DNA of 64,000 nucleotides from Streptomyces sp. NBC_01262. Lineage in GTDB: Bacteria > Actinomycetota > Actinomycetes > Streptomycetales > Streptomycetaceae. Every line of letters begins with the position of its first letter. Position 1 is the stretch's first letter. The position numbers were made by a program, and so were the translations under genes. The notes under the pieces were generated by a model that made no database searches, had not been told where the DNA came from, and saw only the letters and a list, made by a program, of their open reading frames with translations. Positions 9,003-16,713 of the stretch are shown here, in pieces. The DNA lies in assembly GCF_036226365.1 (NCBI RefSeq), contig NZ_CP108462.1, positions 4,338,501 through 4,402,500 on the forward strand, written 5' to 3'.

Positions 9003-9640
9003 CGTGTCACCGTGGATCGGTCGAACGGTTTGGTATTGAAGAAGAAGTTGTGTGTGAGCCGCGCTTCGTTGGGTCGGCTTCCCTGCCCCTTGAGCGGCGC
9101 GTGATACAGCTCGCATCCCCGAAACAGCACGAGGCGGTTGTAGCGGGGGCTCACGCTGGAGACCACCTCCCAAGCGTCGAGGTCCGCCATGTCTCGCCGG
9201 GAGACCTTCTCCTCGTATTCGTTGGCGTCGGAAAACCCCAGCTTGCGGGCTTCCTCGTCGGTGGGCGGACCCTCAAAACCCGTCTCACAGTGACGGAAGA
9301 ATCCGGTTCCCGCAGAAGCGTCACAGTTCGGAGTCAAGTAGACCATCGCGGCCCAGTCGACTGCCGTATCAGAGTGGACTTTGGTCAAGTTCCCGGTGTC
9401 TTCGGTGATGATCCGGAAACCACCCCAAGTAAAGCGATCCGGGTCGACAATCACCTGCTCACCGATCAGCGACTCGAAAGAGGTGCGGATAGCGTCCGCA
9501 CTGAACGCTTTATTACTCTGCCATCCCGGGTAGTTGTAGCGCCCCGCGCTGGCGAACTCCGTCCGCAGTGCTGCAGCACGCACCGCGTCGGGGTCCGTGT
9601 AGAAGTCGTCCACGACCAGAATCGACCGTCGCACAGTCAC
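8999..9640 (-). CDS. DUF6445-like 2-oxoglutarate/Fe(II) oxygenase (copy 2)
   Basis: A 213-residue paralogue of the oxygenase at 5055-5738. It starts at GTG 9640, overlapping the MFS stop (GTGA), with SILVVDDFYTDPDAVRAAAL. It has the HxD site in NLTKVHSDTAVDWAAMVYLT, the distal histidine in CELYHAPLKG and the ARLTHNFFFN end. All iron ligands expected of the family are present. A longer frame upstream lies within the transporter gene and was discarded. Two diverged hydroxylases in one operon suggest two different oxidation sites or two successive oxidations on the peptide. Confidence 0.8.
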   Translation of the reverse strand: MTVRRSILVVDDFYTDPDAVRAAALRTEFASAGRYNYPGWQSNKAFSADAIRTSFESLIGEQVIVDPDRFTWGGFRIITEDTGNLTKVHSDTAVDWAAMVYLTPNCDASAGTGFFRHCETGFEGPPTDEEARKLGFSDANEYEEKVSRRDMADLDAWEVVSSVSPRYNRLVLFRGCELYHAPLKGQGSRPNEARLTHNFFFNTKPFDRSTVTR

Positions 9641-10926
9641 TCCTGAGTATCGTCTGCGTTCGCATGAACGCGCGAAATGGGAATCCAGCACGTCACCAGC
9701 ATCACTGCACAGGCGATGCCGCCGATCATGAAGACCGACCACAAGGAAGCTGGGGCCCCCAGCCAATGTTTAGTGGTGCTCGCGTAGAGCCCGCCCGCAG
9801 TTATCCCCAGCGGGCCTGCACCCCAGGTGATAACTCGGAACACACCGCTGACCCTGCCCACGACGTCAGGGGGACAGATCCTCTGCCGTGCCGTAGCGGC
9901 CGAGACCGCCCAGAAGGCGACGGCTGCGCCGCCGAGCAGGTAACCCGGCAGCGCAGTCCAGGTGCTCCGGGCGACGGACTGAAGGAAAAATGCGAGGGCC
10001 ATGGCTGCAAGGGAACCCCGTAGCCGGGCCTCCAGCCCACCGCCCGGACGGGTTCGCACTCGCCCTGCCAGTTGGCTGCCCGCCACACTGCTCACTGCTG
10101 CGAGAGCGAGCAGCAGTGCGAACCCGAACGCGCCGGTCCGCAGTACCTCGCGCACAAACAGGACCTGCACACCGAGCATGGCGTTGTAGAAGAAGGTGAG
10201 AACCATCGAGAGCAGGGCCAGCAGGCGCAGGCTGGGATGACGCGCGACAAGTCCGAAGCCCCCTTTACTTCTGCCCGCTGCCAGAGCCGGACTGACAGGT
10301 TCGCGAGGCGCGGCTGCGCCTCGGAGGGGCCAGACCGCAGCCAGCGAGACCAAGCTGAGGACGAGATTGGCTAGAAACGGGACGGTCTGACCAACCTTGA
10401 GTAGCGCAGCACCGATCGGACGCCCAATCAGGTCGCCGGTGACCAACTCGATTGTTCGAACGTGGCCGTTCACCCGAGCCAAGTCGTCTGGCCGTGCCAT
10501 TCTGACCACCGCCACCTCAGCAGCGGTATCGAAAACCATGTCCGAGAGGCCAATAAAGAATGCCGCTGTGCCAAGGACCCATACCAACGCGCCGACGTGC
10601 TGACTTACCATTATCAGCACTCCGAGAACCGCAATGCGAAAAATAGATGAGGCAAGCATCAGGCCAGCAGGTTCGCGCTTGTCCGCAAGGTTTCCGACGG
10701 GAATGCTCGCGAAAAGATAGGGTGCCCGCCCAGCCAGCATCAACAGTGACAATGTCAGCGCGTTGGAGGTCCCGGAGGAGACAAGCCATGGGATCGCGAA
10801 AAGCGTCGCTCCGTCACCAAGATTCGACGCGAAGAGTCCGATCAGCAGGGGCCGTATCTGAAAAGTGCTACTGCTATGAGTGGAACTCTCCGAATCCGCA
10901 CCACTGTGACCGTTGGAGTTAGTCAC
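9637..10926 (-). CDS. MFS transporter (peptide-cluster exporter candidate)
   Basis: About 429 residues with roughly twelve hydrophobic segments. The first begins IRPLLIGLFASNLGDGATLF and the cytoplasmic loop after TM2 is GNLADKREPAGLM. It belongs to the drug-efflux branch of the major facilitator superfamily (MFS_3/enterobactin exporter-like). The chosen GTG 10926 overlaps the stop of the methyltransferase gene (GTGACTAA); an ATG at 10944 is an alternative. Its place inside the operon makes export of the finished peptide, and with it self-protection, the likely job. Confidence 0.85.
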   Translation of the reverse strand: MTNSNGHSGADSESSTHSSSTFQIRPLLIGLFASNLGDGATLFAIPWLVSSGTSNALTLSLLMLAGRAPYLFASIPVGNLADKREPAGLMLASSIFRIAVLGVLIMVSQHVGALVWVLGTAAFFIGLSDMVFDTAAEVAVVRMARPDDLARVNGHVRTIELVTGDLIGRPIGAALLKVGQTVPFLANLVLSLVSLAAVWPLRGAAAPREPVSPALAAGRSKGGFGLVARHPSLRLLALLSMVLTFFYNAMLGVQVLFVREVLRTGAFGFALLLALAAVSSVAGSQLAGRVRTRPGGGLEARLRGSLAAMALAFFLQSVARSTWTALPGYLLGGAAVAFWAVSAATARQRICPPDVVGRVSGVFRVITWGAGPLGITAGGLYASTTKHWLGAPASLWSVFMIGGIACAVMLVTCWIPISRVHANADDTQE

Positions 10927-12079
10927 GGCCACGAGCGTCACCATCGTCCAGGAGTTCGCCGAAAATACCGTCGAACAGCCGTGACTCCCATGGCCACTTG
11001 GCGCCGAGCGGCGTTCGCGCCATGCACAGCGCTTGCCAAAGCCCACTAAGATAGTACCAATCTGGTGCCAGCGCCTTCAGTTCGGGCCCTTCGTCACAGA
11101 TCCAATCCCCATACCAGGACATCCTGAGCTCACCCAGTTGAGCGGTCGCCCCCGCAATACAGGGGATAAATGAGGCTGTCGGACTACCCGCAGCCAGCAG
11201 CTGGCGGGTCGCGGCGGTTGCAAGGTCCCGATCCGACAGCACGGTTTGCAAATCGCCAGCTGCTGGCTCCGAACCCTTAGTGACATCCGCGACCATCTCC
11301 GGCCACCGGACGGCCATCTCGGCGTCAATGTCCCGTCGGTCCCTCTGCGGCAGTGTTCCTTCGGAGAGGTCGCCGGGCCGCAACACTGGTGCGCGGCCGA
11401 ACCGTACGCGCTGAAGCCCTAGGGTAAGAAAGTCCTCGTGCGAGAGCCGGTCGGGTGCAACGTCGACCGCCGGCCGGAGGTCAGTGGGCGCAAGCGCTGG
11501 CGCAACAAAAGTGAGGTTGCGTCGGCATGGTAGGTAGTTGAGGTCGGTCCAGGCGCCCAGCATCGCGCGTGCCATTCCGTGCTGGGGAGACGGGGGGGTG
11601 AGAGGGCGCAGCTGCTCGGGCAGCCCCCAAGCATTCGCCACCACATGGCCACCAGGAGCAAGGGCAGACCTGACGTCTTCCCAGAATCCTCCGTGGAATA
11701 CGAACTCGGGATAACCGGCAAGCGAATACAGATCCACGCATATAACGTCATATGCGGCTTTCCGGTCGCGTAGGTGATCCCAGGCATCGGCGACTTCGGT
11801 CGTGAAGTTCAGGCCAGGGAAATTGCGCTGAAAGATCTGCCCAGTAAAATTAAGCAAAACGTCATCATTGTCCACCAGTGCCAGATTCAGGGCGGGGTTT
11901 CCAGCCAACATGGCGCGAATACTTCCACCATATCCGACGCCCAGCAGGCAGGCGCTTCTTGCGCCGCGCAGGAGCCCGACCAGGGCGAAATCGTCCGGCT
12001 GATTTCCGGTGAATATCCGGTCGCCGGAGAGGGTGCTCTCAATCGTGTTGATGAGGAGCGAACCATTCGAATAAAACAC
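10919..12079 (-). CDS. Spermidine-synthase-like SAM-dependent methyltransferase
   Basis: A 386-residue protein. The segment VFYSNGSLLINTIESTLSGD resembles the N-terminal tetramerisation strand of spermidine synthases. Then follow SACLLGVGYGGSIRAMLAG (glycine-rich SAM site), LALVDNDDVL (acidic end of beta-2) and YDVICVDLYSLAGYPEFVFH. The C-terminal ~150 residues are not recognised. GTG 12079 was chosen because everything upstream in frame overlaps the precursor gene and the hairpin. It may methylate or aminopropylate the peptide. It is the first enzyme gene after the precursor, separated from it by the hairpin at 12138. Confidence 0.75.
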   Translation of the reverse strand: MFYSNGSLLINTIESTLSGDRIFTGNQPDDFALVGLLRGARSACLLGVGYGGSIRAMLAGNPALNLALVDNDDVLLNFTGQIFQRNFPGLNFTTEVADAWDHLRDRKAAYDVICVDLYSLAGYPEFVFHGGFWEDVRSALAPGGHVVANAWGLPEQLRPLTPPSPQHGMARAMLGAWTDLNYLPCRRNLTFVAPALAPTDLRPAVDVAPDRLSHEDFLTLGLQRVRFGRAPVLRPGDLSEGTLPQRDRRDIDAEMAVRWPEMVADVTKGSEPAAGDLQTVLSDRDLATAATRQLLAAGSPTASFIPCIAGATAQLGELRMSWYGDWICDEGPELKALAPDWYYLSGLWQALCMARTPLGAKWPWESRLFDGIFGELLDDGDARGRD

Positions 12080-12137
12080 GAGGTCTGCACCACCAGGGTT
12101 AGCCGTTGAAACCCGCCTGGACGGACGGGAACGAAGT

Positions 12138-12171
12138 TCCGGTACGCGAAGCGGAGGCTTCGCGTACCGGA
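12138..12171 (-). terminator. Strong hairpin between precursor gene and enzyme genes
   Basis: A perfect 15-bp stem (TCCGGTACGCGAAGC with its complement) closed by the four-base loop GGAG. It lies 18 bp after the precursor stop and 58 bp before the GTG of the next gene, with no T-run. In RiPP operons such hairpins commonly cause partial termination or protect the upstream mRNA so that precursor is made in excess over enzymes. That role is inferred. Confidence 0.8.
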
Positions 12172-12188
12172 GTGGAGCAGTGCCGAAC

Positions 12189-12347
12189 TCAGCCGATGCT
12201 GAGTGCGGCCTCAACCTCGAGACGCTCCTCCTCGGTCAGCGGCACGAAGGTAACGAACGACGGCATGTTGTTCTCCGAAGTGCGGGCATACGCCTCGTGC
12301 TCGAACTCCTCCAGATCCTTACCCGATGCATTATTCTCAACGGCCAT
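12189..12347 (-). CDS. Putative RiPP precursor peptide (52 aa)
   Basis: A small gene at the head of the operon with an excellent ribosome site (GGAGG, 5 bases before ATG 12347). The product has an acidic, leader-like N-terminal part, MAVENNASGKDLEEFEHEAY (residues 1-20) then ARTSENN. A hydrophobic stretch MPSFVTFVPLT follows (28-38), and it ends EEERLEVEAALSIG (39-52). It has no cysteine, so it is not a lanthipeptide or thiopeptide substrate. An internal ATG at 12266 (residue 28) has its own GGAG seven bases upstream and would give a 25-residue peptide with the hydrophobic block directly after Met and a C-terminal follower, as in bottromycin precursors. Position, size and hairpin support a precursor; core borders are unknown. 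Confidence 0.75.
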   Translation of the reverse strand: MAVENNASGKDLEEFEHEAYARTSENNMPSFVTFVPLTEEERLEVEAALSIG

Positions 12348-12846
12348 AACAACCTCCGCATTCAGTCACCCACGGGGTCTCCGTGGCGACGTAAACGCTA
12401 GTCGAGCCATAATTGCCGCGTATACCAAGTGTTGGTAAAGGAGATTTTTCCTCAAGGTCTGTTTGAAAAAATTGACACATCGAAGGTTTACCGGATGAGG
12501 CCTACCCCACGCCAACCCCCCGAAAGCCGCCGGTCCGTGCGGCCCACCCCGTTGTCGTCACTTTGGTCAGCTCAACTGAATCCGTCTCGCCTTTCGGTAT
12601 AGCTCAAGCGATCTTGTAATTTATTGAATCTAACCCTAGGTGATCACGAGTGTCAATCGGGTTAACTGGATCAAGCGTGACCCATTCCGGACCTGACCTA
12701 AACAGGACACGCCTGTGATATCAAGGGGCTTTATTCATGGAAGTGCAGATGCTGAATATTAGATGCACCATGCCCGGATTCATGCTATTCGCGCTGAAGA
12801 GGGACGTCGCCAGCCCGGTATGTCAGGTCGGCATAGACCGTGTCCT
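12348..12846. promoter_or_regulatory. AT-rich upstream region of the peptide operon
   Basis: About 500 bases without a convincing gene, much richer in A/T than the flanks, so probably promoter and control DNA for the minus-strand operon. Candidate promoter elements can be read on the minus strand at roughly 12410-12450 (TTTACC, about 18 bases, CAATTA), but they are weak. A small inverted repeat CCACGG/CCGTGG lies at 12369-12385, between these and the precursor start. No regulator gene is present in the cluster. Confidence 0.4.
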
Positions 12847-12950
12847 ATGCGGAGAGGCGGACAGTCGTTTGTAGGAGGTGAGGGAGACTGCGAGGCCGAG
12901 AAGGCCAGGTAGTTGCGGGTACGGCGCTCATAGCGAGGACGCCAATATTT
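12847..12950 (-). pseudogene. C-terminal scrap of an IS5-type transposase
   Basis: Read on the minus strand with one frame change, the segment gives YERRTRNYLAF followed by GLAVSLTSYKRLSA. This is the usual C-terminal signature (RYERR...NYLAFLGLAxxLTCYKRL) of a common Streptomyces IS5-type transposase. One base appears missing in the middle and nothing of the rest of the gene is present. It marks an old insertion at the border between the peptide cluster and the mobilizable element. Confidence 0.65.
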
Positions 12951-12986
12951 TTCGTGGGATCGGCGAGTGACTTGCCCAAAACAGGC

Positions 12987-13018
12987 GCGGCCCCGCCGGT
13001 CGGAACCGGTGGGGCCGC
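12987..13018. terminator. GC-rich hairpin at the left border of the mobilizable element
   Basis: A 14-bp stem, GCGGCCCCGCCGGT against its complement with one G-T pair, closed by the loop CGGA. There is no clear T-run. It lies between the transposase scrap and the left attachment-like site and could terminate transcription arriving from either side. Confidence 0.55.
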
Positions 13019-13065
13019 ACTCACGCGGGACAGTGGTGGCGAGACCGCTGCCCGCGGCTTGGGGG

Positions 13066-13093
13066 CGTGTGGGACTCGAATCCCCACAACCAA
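13066..13093. repeat. Left attachment-like site (attL), tRNA-Lys fragment
   Basis: CGTGTGGGACTCGAA followed by two extra bases (TC) and CCCACAACCAA. Without the two bases it is identical over 26 positions to the T-arm region of tRNA-Lys at 20771-20796. It is not a complete tRNA. It is read as the displaced tRNA 3' portion left of the element; the two-base insertion means it has diverged since integration or is only a relic. Confidence 0.65.
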
Positions 13094-13162
13094 GCCGACG
13101 ATACCAGCCAAGGTGATCGCCGAGCTGATCGGCCGGGATCGCGGGATAACGATCCTCAAGGC

Positions 13163-14872
13163 TCAGTGGCGTCGGACCGGTCCCGCTGGTGGGTCGAGCC
13201 GACGTGGTGCTGCCGTTTCCGTATGGGTGGACGTGGGGGCTAGAGAAGTTGTGGTTGTGCGGGTTTGTGCGGCGAGGGCTCGGGCGCTGGGGGCGGGGCG
13301 CTGGGAGCGGCGGGAGATGCGCCAGGTCAGGACCTGTGCTGGGGAACGGGCGTCATCCAGGGCGCGTTCGCTGACGGCTTGCTGGAGGAGGCGTTGCGGG
13401 TCGTGGCCTGTGGCTTCGGCGGTGGCGAGGGCTGCGGTCAGTGCTGGCCAGGCGGGGTCGGCGATGACTTTTTCGGCGTGCTGGGAGACGTAGGTGCGTA
13501 TCTGCTGTGCGTGGCGTTGGACGGTGTGAGCTGGTGGCTGGTGTCGGGCGAGGGCGGCCAGGGGTGCTGCGGCGGCTTGCTCGTAGGCGGCGTGCAGGTG
13601 GATGAGGCTTTGCCGGGTGGCGGTGACTTGCTGGTCGTGGTGGCGTAGGTCGTGCCAGCGGGCGGCGGCCATGACGATGAGTACGGCGGCGTCGAGGAAC
13701 ATCGCCAGGGCTGCGCCGTCGGCGGTGGCGGGTTGGCGGAGCATGGTCTTGACGGCTCCGCGTAGGGCGCGGGCGTGGTGGTGTTCGGCGTGGATGCGGG
13801 AGCGGGTGGCGCGCTCGAAAGCCTGGGCGGCCCGGGTGAGCTGGGGACGGATGGCGGCGGGGGCGATCAGGGGGAGGGCGTCGAGGGCTTCGCCGAAGGC
13901 AGCGAGATGGGCTTGGGCGGCGTGGTCGTCGTCGCGTTCGAGGAGGGTGGGGATGCGTTCGGCGGCTGCGGTGGCCTGATGCCAGGGGTTGGGCCCTCGT
14001 CGGCCGTCGTGCTGGTGGGTGGGCGGGGGTTCGGTGGCGGCGAGACGTTCTTGGATCTTGGGGAAGGACAGGTCGGGGGCGAGGATGGAGCCGGAGAACC
14101 AGACGGGTTCGCCTGTGGCGTTGGTGTCGTCTTTGAGGGCGACTTTGTAGCCGCGTACGTCGCCGGAGGGGAAGTGCAGGACCTCGACGAGGATGCCGTC
14201 GGTGCGGGAGAGGAAGCCGATGAACTCCTGTGGGGTGGTAGCGGCGGACACGGCGGTGCGAACGGTGGTGCGCAGGCGTTCGCGGGCGGTGAGCCGGCGG
14301 CCGGTGCGCTGGGCTTTCTCCGTCTCGGCGCGGGTCGGGCGCTTCGCGGCGGTGCGGTCACCGCGCTCGACTTCGTGGAGGCCGTATTGGGTTTCGATGG
14401 CGGCGAGTTCGTTGTCGGCGGTGAGGTAGTCGTTCCAGATGCGGGCCGGTCGCAGGTCGCCGCGGACTTTGGTGGCGGCGATGTGGATGTGGTCCTCGGC
14501 ATGGCGGACGGCGATCCAGCGGCAGCCGTCCGGGTCACCGTCGGGGGCGATTCCGGTGGCCGTCACGACGCGGCGGGCGATGGCGGCCCAATCGTCGTCG
14601 CTGAGGATGCGGTCCTCGGGCGATGCCCGCACCGAGCAGTGCCACACGTGCAGGGCCGGGGCCCGGTCACCGGCCTGCTTCACCCGCAGATCGAGGGCCT
14701 GGACGAGCTGCTCCTTGGCCTGTTTGACGTTGTGGTCGCGGCCGGGGTCGGGGGCGAAGCCGTCCCAGGAGGCGACCAGGTGCGGGTCGGTGTGCTCGTT
14801 GGCCCGGCCCGGTCCGTAGAGGTAGGCGATCAGTTTCCTGGTGTCCTTGCCCTTGCTGATCTTGGCGATCAT
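13163..14872 (-). CDS. Relaxase / mobilization nuclease
   Basis: A 569-residue protein beginning MIAKISKGKDTRKLIAYLYG, the usual start of actinobacterial MobA/VirD2-type relaxases. The metal-binding histidine motif is WIAVRHAEDHIHIAATKV (H, then HIH). The nicking residue is presumably a tyrosine in the first 20 residues (LIAYLYG). The C-terminal 250 residues are Ala/Arg-rich and probably helical. It would nick the element's oriT and lead the strand into the recipient. Its ATG follows the mobC TGA without a gap (TGAATG), so relaxase and accessory protein are made together. oriT itself could not be pinned down. Confidence 0.88.
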   Translation of the reverse strand: MIAKISKGKDTRKLIAYLYGPGRANEHTDPHLVASWDGFAPDPGRDHNVKQAKEQLVQALDLRVKQAGDRAPALHVWHCSVRASPEDRILSDDDWAAIARRVVTATGIAPDGDPDGCRWIAVRHAEDHIHIAATKVRGDLRPARIWNDYLTADNELAAIETQYGLHEVERGDRTAAKRPTRAETEKAQRTGRRLTARERLRTTVRTAVSAATTPQEFIGFLSRTDGILVEVLHFPSGDVRGYKVALKDDTNATGEPVWFSGSILAPDLSFPKIQERLAATEPPPTHQHDGRRGPNPWHQATAAAERIPTLLERDDDHAAQAHLAAFGEALDALPLIAPAAIRPQLTRAAQAFERATRSRIHAEHHHARALRGAVKTMLRQPATADGAALAMFLDAAVLIVMAAARWHDLRHHDQQVTATRQSLIHLHAAYEQAAAAPLAALARHQPPAHTVQRHAQQIRTYVSQHAEKVIADPAWPALTAALATAEATGHDPQRLLQQAVSERALDDARSPAQVLTWRISRRSQRPAPSARALAAQTRTTTTSLAPTSTHTETAAPRRLDPPAGPVRRH

Positions 14873-15517
14873 TCAGGCCGCTCCCTTCGCGGTCGCGGCG
14901 CGGTAGGAGGCGGCGTCTATGTCGGCGACGGCGGCGCGTACCGCGCCCAGGAGCTGTTCGGCCTGGGCGAGTACGGCGGTGTCCACAGCCTGTGGACTGC
15001 CGCCGGAGTTCAGGATGCGGGCGATCTGGTTGACGTTGTTGCCGAGCTTGGCGACCTGGGAGCGCAGGGCGGTCAGCTCGTCGATGTGGTCGTCCAGGAG
15101 GGTGCGGTGACCGGGCAGCGGCCGGCCGTCGTCAAGGTAGGCCATGACGACAGCACCGACCAGGTGGGCTGCCGCGATGTTCAGCGACCGGGCTTTGACG
15201 GTGATGGCGTTCTTCTCGGCTTCGCTGTAGCGGACGTCGACACGGGCGCGGCGCTGTACGCGGTCGCGGCGGCGTCGGCGGGCGACGCGGTACAGGGCGG
15301 CTTCGTCGGCGGCGCGGACGAGGAGCGGCGGCTCGGCGACGGCCGTCTCCTGCTCGGATGCCCCCTGGTGCCCGAGTGCCTCCGCCACCCCCGGGGCGGA
15401 GGCTTCCCCGTGGGACCGGCCGCTGGACGGTCCAGCGGGATACCTTGCTGCGCTGGTTGCTGAGGCAGTGGTCATCTCCTGCTGGTGAGACGGGGGTTCG
15501 TGGTTCTGGTCGGGCAT
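14873..15517 (-). CDS. MobC-type relaxosome accessory protein
   Basis: A 214-residue protein. The N-terminal ~90 residues are low-complexity. The C-terminal half has VDVRYSEAEKNAITVKARSL (a ribbon-helix-helix-like DNA-binding part), then TALRSQVAKLGNNVNQIARI, the signature of bacterial MobC proteins. ATG 15517 has GGAG upstream; a later in-frame ATG (MTTASAT) is possible. It should bind oriT and help the relaxase nick. It is directly coupled to the relaxase gene and preceded by one of the two hairpin repeats described below. Confidence 0.85.
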   Translation of the reverse strand: MPDQNHEPPSHQQEMTTASATSAARYPAGPSSGRSHGEASAPGVAEALGHQGASEQETAVAEPPLLVRAADEAALYRVARRRRRDRVQRRARVDVRYSEAEKNAITVKARSLNIAAAHLVGAVVMAYLDDGRPLPGHRTLLDDHIDELTALRSQVAKLGNNVNQIARILNSGGSPQAVDTAVLAQAEQLLGAVRAAVADIDAASYRAATAKGAA

Positions 15518-15551
15518 GAGGTGTTTCTCCGTGGTGCGTTCGCCGTGGGGT

Positions 15552-15630
15552 GGTGATGTCGGGTCGACTCGTTGCCGTGATGACACCCGTCCCCGCGCTA
15601 AGCTGCGCGGGGACGGGTGGGACGGGTCGG
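15552..15630. repeat. Hairpin-bearing repeat, copy 1 (upstream of mobC)
   Basis: It shares with 16629-16705 the block GGTGATGTCGGGTCGACTCG, then after a short variable gap a hairpin ACCCGTCCCCGCGC / loop TAAGCT / complement (15585-15618), then GGGACGGGT. It lies between the DUF2637 gene end and the mobC start. It could be terminator plus promoter/operator. Confidence 0.7.
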
Positions 15631-15659
15631 CCCGAGGTGGTGCGCGGCCGGTGTGGGGT

Positions 15660-16493
15660 TCAGGCGCGGTCGGCGCGTGCGTCGTCGAGTTCGGCCTGCA
15701 GGGTGCGGGCGGCGTCGACCAGGCGGTTCCTGCCGATGCGGTGGCCCTTGGCCCGGATAGCCGCTTCGACGTTGCGGCGCGAGACGCGGCCATCGCGGCC
15801 TCGGGGAGCGTTGCGGCCGATGGCGAGGATTTCGTCCATGGTCGCGCTGGGCTGCCGACCCCTGGGCTTGGCGGTTATCTCCCGGACATCCGCCACACCG
15901 GCGGAGGCTTCCGCCACGTCACCGGTGGTTTCCGGCGAGGTCTCACGTTGCTGAGGGTCGTGCGCTGTGAGCGTGGCGGATCGGCGGTGGGCGGCGTCGA
16001 TGTGGCGCTTGGTGGCGCTGGATTCCGCCTGGAACGGTCGGGGGTGGTGGTGGCCGGGGTGACGGCGGATGACGAGGTAGAGGTGGACGGCTCCGGCGAG
16101 GGCGAGCGGGGCGATGGCGGACAGTGCGCCGACGGTGTGGTCGTCGAGGTGGAGGCCGGTGTGGCGGGTCTGCTGGTTGAGGCGGATGGCGTGCAGGGCG
16201 TTGGCCCAGATGCTGGTGGCGGTGGCGATGCCGACGAGCATCCATACGTACAGGCGGGAGAGCAGCGGGGCGGTGCGCAGGATGAGCAGGGCGCCGACGC
16301 CGATGGCGATGAACCCGTCGATCACCAGCGGGAAGGCGTAGGTCAGCAGCCCGCGGATGTGGATGGCGACCGCCGTCTGGCGCAACGCGTCGTAGGAGAG
16401 GGCGAAGCCGACGGTGCCGAGAAGGGCGATGCCGGCACGGATCGCGGTGGTCCCGGTTGTGGCGGCGGGTCGTGCGGAGGCCATTGAAGGCAT
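15660..16493 (-). CDS. DUF2637 membrane protein (Spd-like)
   Basis: A 277-residue protein with four hydrophobic segments in the first 170 residues (AGIALLGTVGFALSYDALRQ, FPLVIDGFIAIGVGALLILR, YVWMLVGIATATSIWANAL, ALSAIAPLALAGAVHLYLVI). This is the DUF2637 pattern found in actinomycete plasmids and integrative elements, where related proteins assist spread between hyphal compartments. The C-terminal half is soluble and ends with a helix-turn-helix-like segment (RVSRRNVEAAIRAKGHRIGR). ATG 16493 has GGAG at a usable distance. A role in intramycelial spread is inference from family context. Confidence 0.82.
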   Translation of the reverse strand: MPSMASARPAATTGTTAIRAGIALLGTVGFALSYDALRQTAVAIHIRGLLTYAFPLVIDGFIAIGVGALLILRTAPLLSRLYVWMLVGIATATSIWANALHAIRLNQQTRHTGLHLDDHTVGALSAIAPLALAGAVHLYLVIRRHPGHHHPRPFQAESSATKRHIDAAHRRSATLTAHDPQQRETSPETTGDVAEASAGVADVREITAKPRGRQPSATMDEILAIGRNAPRGRDGRVSRRNVEAAIRAKGHRIGRNRLVDAARTLQAELDDARADRA

Positions 16494-16628
16494 GGCGGAG
16501 TGCTCCAAGCAGGGTGCTGTGGGCTGGCGGCGGGCACCGGCGCGCGGGCGCGGGCGGGGTAATCGCTTGCCGCTGCGGTGACTCGTCCCACTCGTCGCAT
16601 GCCTGGTCGGGGCAGGTACGGGTGGGGC

Positions 16629-16705
16629 GGTGATGTCGAGTCGACTCGTTGCGGTCCTGCCACCCGTCCCAGCGCTGAGCTGCGCAGGGACGGGTGGGAC
16701 GAGTG
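16629..16705. repeat. Hairpin-bearing repeat, copy 2 (upstream of DUF2637 gene)
   Basis: Second copy of the 15552 repeat. GGTGATGTCGAGTCGACTCG is followed by the hairpin CACCCGTCCCAGCGC / CTGAGCT... / GCGCAGGGACGGGTG (16661-16696, one mismatch). It lies just after the end of the DUF3631 gene. Same orientation and same relation to the flanking genes as copy 1. Confidence 0.7.
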
Positions 16706-16713
16706 GAGTCGGG

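Noticed and set aside
12737..12874. A 45-codon plus-strand frame upstream of the peptide operon (MEVQMLNIRCTMPGF...) considered as another small peptide gene.
   Set aside because: The ribosome site is weak and the frame runs into the transposase scrap. There is no leader-like composition, and it points away from the operon.
13066..13093. Left attachment-like site considered as a second tRNA gene.
   Set aside because: Only the T-arm region is present and its loop has two extra bases. No anticodon arm or acceptor stem follows.
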